64,000 nucleotides of DNA from Acetobacter okinawensis JCM 25146 (GTDB lineage Bacteria > Pseudomonadota > Alphaproteobacteria > Acetobacterales > Acetobacteraceae), in contig NZ_BAJU01000009.1 of assembly GCF_000613865.1 (NCBI RefSeq), positions 21,566-85,565 of the forward strand, read 5' to 3'. The notes under the pieces were generated by a model that did not search any database, was not told where the DNA came from, and saw nothing but the letters and a program-made list of their open reading frames with translations. Position numbers and translations under genes: made by a program. Position 1 is the stretch's first letter. Every line of letters starts with the position of its first letter. This document shows positions 10,813-19,829 of the stretch, in pieces.

Positions 10813-11226
10813 ATGCAGCATATCAGACACAACCTTGCTGTTTGCGTGTTCGGGTGTGTTGTGTTGATGGGCTGTTCTCGTTCACAACCAAAAGATGCCG
10901 ACACAGTTTGTGCGCTCCCAGCGGCACATCCGGACGGTCACGGTCATGTCTTGGCAACTGTGGGGGATGGGCTGGGTCATCTGGCACCTATGGCGCTTTC
11001 TGCCATACCCGGCATGAATGGAATAGGTGGCCAAGCGGCAGGCATGGGGATGCAGCAGGTCACGAACCGTTTTGGCATGGACCATCCTCGTGGTATGGTC
11101 AGCAGTGTTCCCCTTCACGCGGAGAACGAAAACTCCGACCAACATACCATACCGTCCGTCCCCTGCCCAGTCAGGAAAACCGTACAACAAGAGGTTAACG
11201 GTCAGGATATCAAATTTTCTGAATAG
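10813..11226 (+). CDS. Small lipoprotein of unknown function between phoR and pstS
   Basis: About 137 residues. A signal peptide with a lipobox ending VVLMGC gives a predicted lipidated Cys near residue 20. The mature part is rich in Gly, Met and His (for example GMNGIGGQAAGMGMQQV) and has four further Cys residues; no known domain is recognised. The start is ATG 10813. A TTG nine bases upstream is an alternative, since the AAGAAGG ribosome site at 10794-10800 is slightly far from the ATG. Position between phoR and the Pho-boxed pstS suggests a phosphate-related envelope role, but that is inference only. Confidence 0.55.
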   Translation: MQHIRHNLAVCVFGCVVLMGCSRSQPKDADTVCALPAAHPDGHGHVLATVGDGLGHLAPMALSAIPGMNGIGGQAAGMGMQQVTNRFGMDHPRGMVSSVPLHAENENSDQHTIPSVPCPVRKTVQQEVNGQDIKFSE

Positions 11227-11341
11227 TTAAAGAAAACCGGTGGCATTGCAGATATTGCTGGAAAACTCCTGCGACCTGATCCGACCTTACTGCTACCGCA
11301 TTTTGGCTCCCGTTTTTTGTTAAAGGCAGCCATGGACTGGG

Positions 11342-11370
11342 TTGTCATAAAACCGTCATCCAATTGTCCT
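11342..11370 (+). promoter_or_regulatory. Triple Pho box upstream of pstS
   Basis: Three heptamers TTGTCAT, CCGTCAT and TTGTCCT are separated by four bases each (AAAA, CCAA). This is the classic tandem PhoB-binding layout, about 105 bases before the pstS start. Confidence 0.85.
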
Positions 11371-11474
11371 GAAAGCATAATACCATTTCCCCCTGACTTA
11401 CTTTAACCCAGAACAGCGCGGCACGTTTTTGTTGCCGCATAAGCTTTTGCAATTGGCTCAGGGAAAAAACCAAC

Positions 11475-12500
11475 ATGCGTTTTTCAGTCAGGTCTGGAAT
11501 GTGTCTGGCCGTCATGACCACCTTCCTTACGGCACTTCCAGCAGCATCTCGGGCCGAGAGCGTGACCGGTGCAGGCTCCAGCTTTGCCGCTCCGATCTAT
11601 GAAGGCTGGGGTGCAGTCGCCAAGTCTGCCACCGGCGTGACCGTTAACTACCAGAGCGTTGGTTCCAGCGCAGGCCAGAACCAGATCGTGGCAGGCACGG
11701 TGGATTTTGGCGCGTCTGACGCTCCCATGGATGCCCAGAAGCTGGAAACCAACCATCTGTTCCAGTTCCCCACGGTTATGGGTGGCATTGTTCCGGTTGT
11801 GAACATCCCCGGCGGTATCAAGCCCGACACGATCACGCTGAGCGGTGACGTGCTGGCAGATATTTACGCAGGGACCATCACCTCCTGGAATGACCCCAAG
11901 ATTGCGGCCCTGAACCCCGGCGTCAAGCTGCCGGAAGTGGCGATTGCACCAGTTCACCGTGCAGATGGTTCGGGCACAACCTTTGTGTTCACCTCCTACC
12001 TTGCGGGTTCTTCCTCCTCCTGGAAGGAAAACTACGGCGCGAGCACATCCATTAGCTGGCCCGGTGGCCTGGGTGCCCGTGGGAACGATGGCGTTGCAGC
12101 AACCGTGCAGAACACCGAAGGTGGCATTGGTTATGTGGAATACGCTTATGCAAGCCGCAACCACCTGACCACCATCCGCCTGCGCAACCATGCTGGCGCC
12201 AGTGTTGTTGCCGGTATGAACAGCTTTTCCCACGCCGCACAGGCTGCTGACTGGGGCCATGCTTCCCATTTTGCAGTGAACCTGCTGGACACGGATGGCA
12301 AGGAAGCTTGGCCGATCATGTCTGCAACTTACGTGCTGGTTCCTGTTCCTGCCCGTAACCCCGACCGTGATCAGGCCGTGCAGAAGTTCTTTAGCTGGAG
12401 CTTCAATAATGGTGATGCCATTGCCACCAAGCTGGATTATGTGCCTCTGCCCAAAGCCGTTAAGGACAGCATTATGTCCGCATGGAAAAGCGGCAAATAA
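11475..12500 (+). CDS. pstS: Phosphate ABC transporter substrate-binding protein PstS
   Basis: Periplasmic phosphate-binding protein, 341 residues. Signal peptide ends about ASRA-ES (residues 26-28). The mature protein starts VTGAGSSFAAPIYEGW, followed by VNYQSVGSSAGQNQIVAGTVDFGASDAPM and HRADGSGTTFVFTSYL, the phosphate-contacting loops of PstS. The permease and ATPase genes pstCAB and phoU do not follow; a terminator and then a porin gene do, so pstS is monocistronic here. Strong Pho box upstream. Confidence 0.96.
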   Translation: MRFSVRSGMCLAVMTTFLTALPAASRAESVTGAGSSFAAPIYEGWGAVAKSATGVTVNYQSVGSSAGQNQIVAGTVDFGASDAPMDAQKLETNHLFQFPTVMGGIVPVVNIPGGIKPDTITLSGDVLADIYAGTITSWNDPKIAALNPGVKLPEVAIAPVHRADGSGTTFVFTSYLAGSSSSWKENYGASTSISWPGGLGARGNDGVAATVQNTEGGIGYVEYAYASRNHLTTIRLRNHAGASVVAGMNSFSHAAQAADWGHASHFAVNLLDTDGKEAWPIMSATYVLVPVPARNPDRDQAVQKFFSWSFNNGDAIATKLDYVPLPKAVKDSIMSAWKSGK

Positions 12501-12543
12501 ATTACGTTTTGTAATTTTTACTGCGCATTTGAGCTTGCTGGAA

Positions 12544-12570
12544 AGCGGCCCGGAAACGGGCCGCTTTTTT
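12544..12570 (+). terminator. Intrinsic terminator of pstS
   Basis: AGCGGCCCG / CGGGCCGCT stem with a GAAA tetraloop and a run of T. Confidence 0.93.
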
Positions 12571-12577
12571 AATAAAT

Positions 12578-12606
12578 CCGTAACGAAACCATCACCGAAG
12601 CATCAC
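12578..12606 (+). promoter_or_regulatory. Probable Pho box upstream of the porin gene
   Basis: CCGTAAC, CCATCAC and GCATCAC are spaced by four bases (GAAA, CGAA), the same 7-4-7-4-7 layout as the pstS box but more divergent from CTGTCAT. It lies about 50 bases before the porin start. Confidence 0.55.
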
Positions 12607-12657
12607 GCACAAAAAAGTTAGAGCGGGTTATTCACTCCTCATCGTTCTTATCATGGA

Positions 12658-14376
12658 ATGGCCACAATGCGCTGTAACTCGCTTTTTTCTTCTGTTGCTC
12701 TAACGTCTTTTATGTTGGCTGGAATCGCTCCTGTGGCCGAGGCGGCTTCCACTGAGGATTCCGAAATTCGTCTGCTGCGTGCGGAAATGTCCCAGATGCG
12801 TCGGGATATGCAGCAGCAGATCGTCACCCTCAAGCATCAGCTGGCAAAAAGCGATGCGACCTCAGCAAAAGGCCGCGTGGGTAAGGCGGCTGGCCATGGC
12901 CGCAACACCATGCATGTTGCTGACGGCACCTACGACCCGAACGTGCAGTTTGGTGAGCAGGAACCCCTCAAAAAAGCTGCTCCCCTGTCCGGTGTCGGCA
13001 CCCCGCCGTCTGACCGTGGTGACACCATGTCCTGGAAGGACTTCAAAGCTGCCACGGCATCTGACGAAGAAGTCCGTATTGGTGGCATGATTGTCGGCTT
13101 CCCCAAAGGTCGCTTTACGGTTTCTTCCGAAGACGGCGCATACGGCTTTTCCGTTGGTCTGGCTTTCCACGAAGACTTTGGTGGTTTTCTTGGGACTAAC
13201 GCGCGTGGTAGCGAAAAAGCTGGTGATTTCAGCAGCTTTACCGAAAATGCCCGCCGTATTCGTATCCCCTTCACCTTTCGTTACAAAGACTGGGTTGCTA
13301 ACGTAACGCCTGACTTTGGTGCAGGTAGTGCTGACGGTGCATCCACCGACCAGACTCTGTATGAAGCGAACCTGAACTACACGGGCTTTCATAATACCAT
13401 CCTGACGGTCGGTTACTTCCAGCCGCGCGTAACGGAAGAAGATTCCGAAAGCTCGAACGACTTCGAAATGATGGAACGTCCCGCCATCACCGATGCCGTG
13501 CGTAAGATTGCAGCAGGTGACGCCCGCTTCAGCTTTGGTGGTCTGCATTACGAAAAACGCTGGTGGGTTGCTGCTTACTTTACGGGGCAGAGCTTTGGTC
13601 AGCGTAGCAGCAATACAACTGGCAACAACTCCTATGGTGTGTCAGGTATTGTAAACAGCCAGACGGGCGGCACCTTCCGCGCTGCTGGTCGTCCTTATAT
13701 GTCTAAGGACATTGACGTGCATGTTGGCATTTCCGCCATCAGCGCCTTCAAGGTGGCTGAAACATGCAGTGCGGGCACAACCACGGCAGCAGGTACCTGC
13801 TCGCGTTCCTATAAGCCCGGTCAGTCCCCAGAAGTTAACCTGACCAGCACAAACCTGATTGGTGCTACAATTAGCAACGCATCGTCTGTGTGGTCGGCAG
13901 GTCCGGAACTTGGTTTCCGCTGGAAAAAGCTTCTGCTTAAAGGCGAATACTACAATATCGGTATCAACCGGGACAACAGTGGGATTTCGGGGGCTGAAAA
14001 GCTCAAGACCGTTCATCTTCAGGGTTATTACGGTTCTGCCAACTATACTCTGTTTGGCAAGGGTCGTGAATATAACATCAAGGAAGGTGCATTCGCCGCT
14101 CCGGGTGTGGAACATGAATTTGACCCCTCACGCGGTTACTGGGGTGCAATGGAAATCACGGGTCGTTACAGCGTAACAGACTTCAGTGACGTTGCGCAGA
14201 ACGTTAATGGTGGTCGTCAGACTGTATGGTCCGGTGGTATCAACTGGTATCCTAACCGCCACTTCCGCTTCATGCTTGACTTCAACCACTTCATTGTTTC
14301 CCAGAATGGTTCTGCATGGAACAACGCTGGGCGTAACGGGAACTCTCTCGCCGCCCGTGTGCAGGCTGCGTTCTAA
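12658..14376 (+). CDS. OprP/OprO-type phosphate-selective porin
   Basis: Outer-membrane protein of about 570 residues. Signal peptide (about 1-29, ending AEA) is followed by a short coiled coil (EIRLLRAEMSQMRRDMQQQI) that may trimerise or tether to peptidoglycan. Then come alternating beta strands of a porin barrel (FSVGLAFHEDFGGFLG, RIPFTFRYKDWVANVTPDFG), and it ends in a C-terminal aromatic Phe (ARVQAAF), as outer-membrane barrels do. Start may be ATG 12658 or ATG 12667. Together with pstS and the two Pho boxes this forms a phosphate or polyphosphate uptake route across both membranes. Substrate is inferred from family and context. Confidence 0.85.
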   Translation: MATMRCNSLFSSVALTSFMLAGIAPVAEAASTEDSEIRLLRAEMSQMRRDMQQQIVTLKHQLAKSDATSAKGRVGKAAGHGRNTMHVADGTYDPNVQFGEQEPLKKAAPLSGVGTPPSDRGDTMSWKDFKAATASDEEVRIGGMIVGFPKGRFTVSSEDGAYGFSVGLAFHEDFGGFLGTNARGSEKAGDFSSFTENARRIRIPFTFRYKDWVANVTPDFGAGSADGASTDQTLYEANLNYTGFHNTILTVGYFQPRVTEEDSESSNDFEMMERPAITDAVRKIAAGDARFSFGGLHYEKRWWVAAYFTGQSFGQRSSNTTGNNSYGVSGIVNSQTGGTFRAAGRPYMSKDIDVHVGISAISAFKVAETCSAGTTTAAGTCSRSYKPGQSPEVNLTSTNLIGATISNASSVWSAGPELGFRWKKLLLKGEYYNIGINRDNSGISGAEKLKTVHLQGYYGSANYTLFGKGREYNIKEGAFAAPGVEHEFDPSRGYWGAMEITGRYSVTDFSDVAQNVNGGRQTVWSGGINWYPNRHFRFMLDFNHFIVSQNGSAWNNAGRNGNSLAARVQAAF

Positions 14377-14417
14377 AGCCGCTTGCCTCTGGCTTTGGTC
14401 AGATATTCAGTGTGGAA

Positions 14418-14447
14418 AAGGGTCATTCGCAAGAATGGCCCTTTTTT
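14418..14447 (+). terminator. Intrinsic terminator of the porin gene
   Basis: AAGGGTCATTC / GAATGGCCCTT stem with a GCAA loop and seven T. Confidence 0.9.
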
Positions 14448-14472
14448 TATGCCTGTTGAAAGGCAGAGGAAT

Positions 14473-14508
14473 AAAAAACCATACCGGACGGTATGGTTTT
14501 TTATTTTA
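14473..14508. terminator. Bidirectional terminator-like hairpin
   Basis: AAAACCATACCG / CGGTATGGTTTT with A-rich and T-rich flanks on each side. It could end transcription from both the porin side and the opposing lipoprotein gene. Confidence 0.65.
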
Positions 14509-14622
14509 ATCATCAGATATGTGGAAGCTATATGGGGCTGCCGTGTGCTGCGGTGCACGTCATACCTGTTGCTTACAAGGTCTGTTTGACCCAGATTTCA
14601 GGGTAAAAATCCGGGCCTGCGT

Positions 14623-15072
14623 TTAGCGCGAGTAACCATACCCGTAAGCAGGCTGCGGGGCAGGCAGGACGTTTTTATAAGAGATCATGCATGCCACATA
14701 CGCATTGTTATACTGCGTTTGAATGCCGCCTTGCTGACTGTTGGAATAGAGGCTCCCCCCCAGACCGCCACCCATGGCACCCGCAGCCGCCCCAATGCCA
14801 GCACCCGCGCCGCCGCCGGCAGCAGCGCCAAGACCTGCCCCCAGAGCTGTTGCGGCCAGCCCACCATAAATGGCCTTATGGTTCTGCCGTTCGGCCTGCC
14901 CCTGCACGGCCGCCGCGGCTTGGGAGCGGCAGAAGTTCTGTTCCTGCAGGAACTGACCATAGTTTTTGCCGGGTCCGGGCAGAACCTGTGCGGTTGGCCC
15001 CATGGGTGTTTCCGCACAGCCTACCAGTAAAAGAACGGGCAAGAAAGCAACGGGAATCGCTATAAACTTCAT
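14623..15072 (-). CDS. Glycine-zipper lipoprotein
   Basis: 149 residues. Lipobox LLLVGC near residue 19 predicts an outer-membrane lipoprotein. A Cys-containing segment (QNFCRSQAAAA) precedes a Gly/Ala zipper at about residues 77-107 (ALGAGLGAAAGGGAGAGIG), the membrane-inserting repeat seen in glycine-zipper proteins. The tail PAYGYGYSR is polar. Function unknown; relatives are annotated as glycine zipper family proteins and are common in Acetobacteraceae. Confidence 0.75.
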   Translation of the reverse strand: MKFIAIPVAFLPVLLLVGCAETPMGPTAQVLPGPGKNYGQFLQEQNFCRSQAAAAVQGQAERQNHKAIYGGLAATALGAGLGAAAGGGAGAGIGAAAGAMGGGLGGSLYSNSQQGGIQTQYNNAYVACMISYKNVLPAPQPAYGYGYSR

Positions 15073-15149
15073 CTCACTCTCTCCAATTATATTGGACGAT
15101 GTTAAGGTAAGAGAAGTATGTCATTTTTTAGTTAATAGAGGAATAATAG

Positions 15150-15196
15150 AAAAAAGGGGCAAGGCGGCCGGTACCGGTAAGCCTTGCCCCTTTTTT
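15150..15196. terminator. Bidirectional terminator between the CorC-like and lipoprotein genes
   Basis: AAAAAGGGGCAAGGC / GCCTTGCCCCTTTTT stem around a GC-rich loop that itself holds CCGGTACCGG. Read leftward it terminates the CorC-like gene. Confidence 0.85.
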
Positions 15197-15210
15197 CTAC
15201 TCTGCTCTTT

Positions 15211-16533
15211 TTACACAGTGGTATTCAGCCGTGTCACCAGAAGCTGGTTGATGCGGAAACCTTCCACGTCCACGACCTCAAAGCGAAAGCCCGAGGCATC
15301 CACCCGGTCAGTTTTGCGTGCCATGCGGCGTAGGCGGTGCATGATAAAGCCGCTGATTGTATCAAACTGCTCATGGTCGGGCAGGGTGGCAATATCCAGC
15401 TCACGCATGACTTCCCCAATGGGGGCAGCACCGTCCACCAGCCAGGAGTTGGCGTCACGCTGGACAATGGCCTGCTCCTCAAACGGGCTGGCCAGACCAT
15501 CCATGAGCACACCCATGATATCCTTGAAGGTAATCAGCCCCACCACCAGACCATATTCATTGACCACCAGCGCAAAACCCACACCGGATGTGTCAAACTG
15601 GGCGAGTGTATCCCATAGGTTCAGCGTCTCCGGCACGGAGGGGACGTCGCGGCGCATGCGGGCAATGGGGTTGGAATGGGGGCGGCCCGAGGGAGCGGTG
15701 GACGGGTCCACAACGGATGCCAGAACGTCTTCCGCGCGGATGGAGCCAATGACCTTGTCTAGTCCGCCATTGCACAGCGGGTAGCGCGAATACGGCTCCA
15801 TGCGCACTTTTTCGTGGTTATGTTCGGGAGTGTCCTGAATATCGAGAAAAATAATCTCGTCCCGGGGCGTCATGGCGGAGGTAACCGAGCGGTCCTGTAG
15901 TCCCAGCACGTTCTCGATCATCTGGTGCTCTTGATGGAGCAGGGCGCCAGAGGCTGTGCCCGCGGCCAGAATGGCATGCAGGTCCTCCGGAGTGACAGGT
16001 TCCACTGCCGAGGCAGCAGGAATTTTGAGCGCTTTGAGCACCACATCGGAAATTTTGGAAAAAATCCAGACAACGGGGTAGAGAATGCGCAGTGCCAGCC
16101 GTGGGAACCAGCCCACGGCAAGGGCGACCTTGTCGGGGTTGCTCATGGCAACGCGCTTGGGCAGCAGGTCCGCGAACAGTACGAACATGCCGGTAACAAA
16201 AACAAAACTAAGGGTGGAGGCCAGATTTTGCGCCCACCAGTCGGACAGTCTCCACTGAGTGAAAAAATCAGCCAGTGGGGGGGACAGCATTTCGGAGCTG
16301 ACAATACCCCCCATAATTCCCACGCCATTCAGGCAGATCTGGATAACGGTTATGACCTGCCCGCTGTTGCGGCGGAGTGCCAGAAAAGCCTGGGCACGGG
16401 GGTCTCCTGCTTCTGCACGGCTGCGGAGCCTGACTTCCCGGGCAGCGGCAAAAGAGATTTCGGAAAGCGCGATCAGGATACTGATTGCGATAAGCAGAAT
16501 AAGGGTCAGCAGACCCATTATGAACAGGAGCAA
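15211..16533 (-). CDS. Hemolysin-family membrane protein (CNNM/DUF21 - CBS pair - CorC_HlyC)
   Basis: 440 residues. The N-terminal DUF21/CNNM membrane domain has four hydrophobic helices between residues about 1 and 150 (ISILIALSEISFAAAREVRLR, then ASTLSFVFVTGMFVLFADLLPKR). CBS repeats follow: VTSAMTPRDEIIFLDI, and GVGFALVVNEYGLVVGLITFKDIMGVL. The C-terminal transporter-associated CorC domain includes WLVDGAAPIGEVMREL and FEVVDVEGFRINQLLVTR. Related YtfL/YoaE proteins are linked to Mg2+/Co2+ or cadaverine handling; the substrate here is unknown. Confidence 0.88.
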   Translation of the reverse strand: MLLFIMGLLTLILLIAISILIALSEISFAAAREVRLRSRAEAGDPRAQAFLALRRNSGQVITVIQICLNGVGIMGGIVSSEMLSPPLADFFTQWRLSDWWAQNLASTLSFVFVTGMFVLFADLLPKRVAMSNPDKVALAVGWFPRLALRILYPVVWIFSKISDVVLKALKIPAASAVEPVTPEDLHAILAAGTASGALLHQEHQMIENVLGLQDRSVTSAMTPRDEIIFLDIQDTPEHNHEKVRMEPYSRYPLCNGGLDKVIGSIRAEDVLASVVDPSTAPSGRPHSNPIARMRRDVPSVPETLNLWDTLAQFDTSGVGFALVVNEYGLVVGLITFKDIMGVLMDGLASPFEEQAIVQRDANSWLVDGAAPIGEVMRELDIATLPDHEQFDTISGFIMHRLRRMARKTDRVDASGFRFEVVDVEGFRINQLLVTRLNTTV

Positions 16534-16763
16534 GAGAACGTCCGGTTTACTGTTAGGATGTCACAGTATGAACACAAAGTGAGCCGCTGACCAGCAATGA
16601 TTCCCATTGTATTTTTTATGTCACGGAGGAATTGAGGGTCTTCAAAACTCTGTCAGAGCGGAACAGACGGGCTTTGCAGGCGTTGGGGAGTGGCTAGCAT
16701 ATATGCGCCACTGTCTGGTCGGTGGCGTGATGACTGTTTGGTTGCTCCCGCTGGATAAAACTG

Positions 16764-17735
16764 ATGTTTGATGCGCTCTTTCTTGAACAGGCTGGTCAGA
16801 TGGCCAAGCTCGTATGTCTACCCGACGACGCTCTGCCTGCGGAGGAGGTGACTGTCCGTGTCCACTGGTCGGGGCTGAATTATAAGGATGCGCTGGCCGT
16901 TACCGGGCGCGGTCCCGTGGTGCGGAACTGGCCAATGGTTCCGGGCATAGATTTTGCCGGTGTGGTCGAGCACTCTGCCAGCCCCGATTTTTCTGTCGGG
17001 CAGGAAGTCATCCTCAATGGCTGGGGGGTAGGCGAAAAGCACTGGGGAGGTTTGCGCAAAGGCCTGCGTGCCGGGTGCCTGGTTGCAGCCTTTGCCGCAG
17101 GGGTTGAGTGGTCAGCAGGCTATGGCGCTAGGAACGGCAGGGTTTACGGCTATGTTGAGCGTGCAGGCCCTTGTGCGCGAAGGGGTAGAGCCCGTCCATG
17201 GTCCTGTGCTGGTAACAGGAGCAACCGGTGGGGTTGGGAGTGTGGCCGTTATGCTGCTGGCCCAGATGGGGTATGAGGTGGTGGCGGTAACCGGTCGTCT
17301 GGAGGAGCAGGCTTACCTGCATCAGCTTGGGGCGACAGAGGTACTTGCGCGCTCACATTTTGAAATGCCGTCCCGTCCGTTGGAAAAAGCCCGCTGGCTG
17401 GTGCTGTGGATGTGGTGGGCGGGCAGGTTCTTGCGTCTGTATGTGCCTCCATGAAGCCGCAAGGCGTGGTTGCAGCCTGTGGGTTGGCGGGTGGTATGGA
17501 TTTTCCGGCAACAGTTGCCCCCTTTATTCTGCGTGGTGTGACCCTTGTGGGAATCGATAGTGTGATGTGCCCTCAACCCGTGCGGCGGCAGGCATGGGCG
17601 CGTCTGGCAGAGCAGGTGAATAAAACCCTGCTTGCAGGTTTGACACGGGTTATTCCTCTGCCTGATGTGCCAGCGCTGGCAACGGAATTGCTGGATGGCA
17701 AGGTGAGGGGGCGCATTGTTGTTGAGGTGCCCTGA
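16764..17735 (+). CDS. acuI: AcuI/YhdH-type quinone oxidoreductase (acrylyl-CoA reductase family), two single-base breaks
   Basis: Zinc-free MDR-superfamily reductase of about 325 residues. N-terminal LPAEEVTVRVHWSGLNYKDALAVTGRG, then VPGIDFAGVV, the NADPH motif VLVTGATGGVGSVAVMLLAQMGYEVVAVTGR, and AVDVVGGQVLASVCASMKPQG. The frame breaks near 17055 and near 17400, each repaired by one base. Family enzymes reduce acrylyl-CoA or small enones using NADPH and give resistance to acrylate. Monocistronic as far as can be seen. Confidence 0.88.
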
Positions 17736-18137
17736 CTTTAATGGGAGAGGGTGTGTTTTACAGTGTTTTGGCTTGCTCGATAATAGTTAGAAAAATCATT
17801 AAATATTGATCTGTCCGGGCATTATTCGGGGAAAAACCCCCTGCAAACGGGGGCAGTCGTTATTAAAAATCTGACAAAAAATAATAAAAACGCATAGATT
17901 AAAAATAAAAATAATTAAAATAAAAAGTTAATATGAAAATATATCGTATTTAAACGAAACATCATTAACGGAATATAAATATAAATCATATTATAAATAC
18001 ATATATCAAGATACACATCGTTTTTACATGGGCACTCTGTAACTGAGAAAATTCTCAACACCATGTTTATCTTGACGGGAATTGCATACCTATATAATTA
18101 AATAAATTAGTTAAATAAACTATGTAAGTATGATCGT
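17736..18137. promoter_or_regulatory. AT-rich leader region of the cyd cluster
   Basis: About 400 bases without a gene, strikingly AT-rich from 17,860 to 18,130. A sigma70-like promoter is visible: TTGACG at 18072-18077 and TATAAT at 18093-18098 (15-base spacing), about 40 bases before cydD. Single TTGAT half-sites occur (for example near 17,805), but I see no full Fnr/ANR palindrome. Confidence 0.55.
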
Positions 18138-19829
18138 ATGGTCGCAGCCTCCACACGCCCCCGTGGTACAGATATGACAAGGGAACTGGTGCGCATTGCG
18201 CGTGGCTGGTTGCTTGGGTCTGTTGTGGCCGGGGGTGTGAGCGCTGTTCTGCTGGTATGCCAGTTTGTCCTCCTTGCGCATGTGGTGGACAACGTGGCGT
18301 TTCATGCTCAGGCCCCCCACACGCAAGGGCGCGCATTTATACTGATCCTGATCTGCCTTGCAGGGCAGGTGGGGGCGCGTTTTGCATCTGACATGATGGG
18401 AACACGGGCCGGGCTGCGGGTGGCCAGTCATGTGCGCGGGCAACTTCTGGCGCATCTGTTTGCTGCGGGACCAGTTGCATGTGCGGATGTGGCTGCCGGA
18501 GATATCGTGACCACCTTTACGGAAGGGGCGGCAGCGCTGGTCCCTTATTTTGCCCGTTACCTGCCTTCTGCTGCCATGATGGTCGTTTTGCCTCTGCTTA
18601 TTCTGGCAGTTGTGGCGGGCGTGGATGGGTGGAGTTTTCTTGTGCTGGCCTGCACCGGCCCACTTGTTCCCGTATTCATGGTTTTTGTGGGCTATGGCGC
18701 GCAGGCCATTATGGACCGGAGGTGGCGTCAGCTATCCCTGCTGGGTGGTAGTTTTCTCGATGCGTTGCGGGGGTTAAAAACCCTGCGTCTGCTGGGGCGC
18801 GCACAGGGGAGTCTGGAGCGGATTACCCAACTGGCGGATGCGCACAGGCGTACGACCCTGTCGGTTATGAAGGTGGCGTTCCTGACGTCTGCTGCACTGG
18901 AGTTTTTCTCCAGCCTGTCCATAGCACTTGTGGCTGTTGTGTTTGGCACACGTCTGTTGGCGGGCACTGCCGACTTCCGCTCTGCTTTTCTGGTGCTGCT
19001 GTTGGCCCCAGAGTATTTTATGCCCTTGCGCACTTTTTCTGCCAGTTATCATGCGCGGCAGAATGCGCAGGCTGCATGCAGAGCATGGATACGGTTTTGG
19101 GTCTTGCCCACTCTGGCTCGCTCCTATAGCGGGCAACCCATGCAGGGCGTGATCGGGGGAGTGCAATGCCGTGCTCTTTGCGTGTGTCGGCCGGATGGTA
19201 TGTCTGTTCTGCACGACGTAACCTGTGATTTTGCAGCAAACAGGTTAACGGTCCTGACCGGGGCGAGTGGTGCAGGTAAAACCACGCTACTCCATGCCCT
19301 GCTTGGTTTTATTCCTGTTTCAGTTGGAACGCTGGAAGCCAGCAATGTGTCTGGCCACCCCATACAACTGGATGGTGTGCGCATGGCATGGGTGCCACAA
19401 CGCCCGGTTATGGTTTTTGGCACCGTGGCTGACAACCTGCGCCTTGGTGCGCCGGATGCGGATGAGGAGCAACTGCGCCACGCAGCGGCACAGGCCGATG
19501 CGCTGGGCTTTATTGATGCACTCCCCAATGGGTTTGAAACGCATATAGGCGAACGGGGGAGCCGCCTGTCCGGCGGGCAGGTGCGGCGTCTGGCCCTAGC
19601 GCGTGCTCTGCTGCGCAACCCGGATGTTCTGGTGCTTGATGAGCCAACGGCAGGGCTGGATGCAGCCAGTGCGTTGCGGGTGAGCAATGCCATATGCCGC
19701 TGTGTGCCAGGGCGCATTGTTGTTGTGGCAACCCACGAGCAGGTCATGGCTGCACGCGCGGACGTGCTGCTGCATGTGGCTGACGGCACGGTTGTCGTGC
19801 AGCCGGTCAGGGCGGAGAGCGTTGCATGA
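18138..19829 (+). CDS. cydD: Heterodimeric ABC exporter subunit CydD
   Basis: 563 residues. A six-helix transmembrane domain (about residues 20-320) is followed by a nucleotide-binding domain with Walker A GASGAGKTT, signature LSGGQVRRLALARALL and Walker B VLVLDEPTAGLD. CydDC exports cysteine/glutathione or otherwise supports heme and disulfide conditions for cytochrome bd assembly. Gene order cydD-cydC-cydA-cydB, with ATGA overlap into cydC. An internal start at ATG 18174 is possible, but 18138 fits the promoter at 18072-18098. Confidence 0.92.
   Translation: MVAASTRPRGTDMTRELVRIARGWLLGSVVAGGVSAVLLVCQFVLLAHVVDNVAFHAQAPHTQGRAFILILICLAGQVGARFASDMMGTRAGLRVASHVRGQLLAHLFAAGPVACADVAAGDIVTTFTEGAAALVPYFARYLPSAAMMVVLPLLILAVVAGVDGWSFLVLACTGPLVPVFMVFVGYGAQAIMDRRWRQLSLLGGSFLDALRGLKTLRLLGRAQGSLERITQLADAHRRTTLSVMKVAFLTSAALEFFSSLSIALVAVVFGTRLLAGTADFRSAFLVLLLAPEYFMPLRTFSASYHARQNAQAACRAWIRFWVLPTLARSYSGQPMQGVIGGVQCRALCVCRPDGMSVLHDVTCDFAANRLTVLTGASGAGKTTLLHALLGFIPVSVGTLEASNVSGHPIQLDGVRMAWVPQRPVMVFGTVADNLRLGAPDADEEQLRHAAAQADALGFIDALPNGFETHIGERGSRLSGGQVRRLALARALLRNPDVLVLDEPTAGLDAASALRVSNAICRCVPGRIVVVATHEQVMAARADVLLHVADGTVVVQPVRAESVA

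Noticed and set aside
17736..18137. Fnr/ANR-type site for oxygen control of cyd
   Set aside because: Only isolated TTGAT half-sites are present; no TTGAT-N4-ATCAA pair was found.
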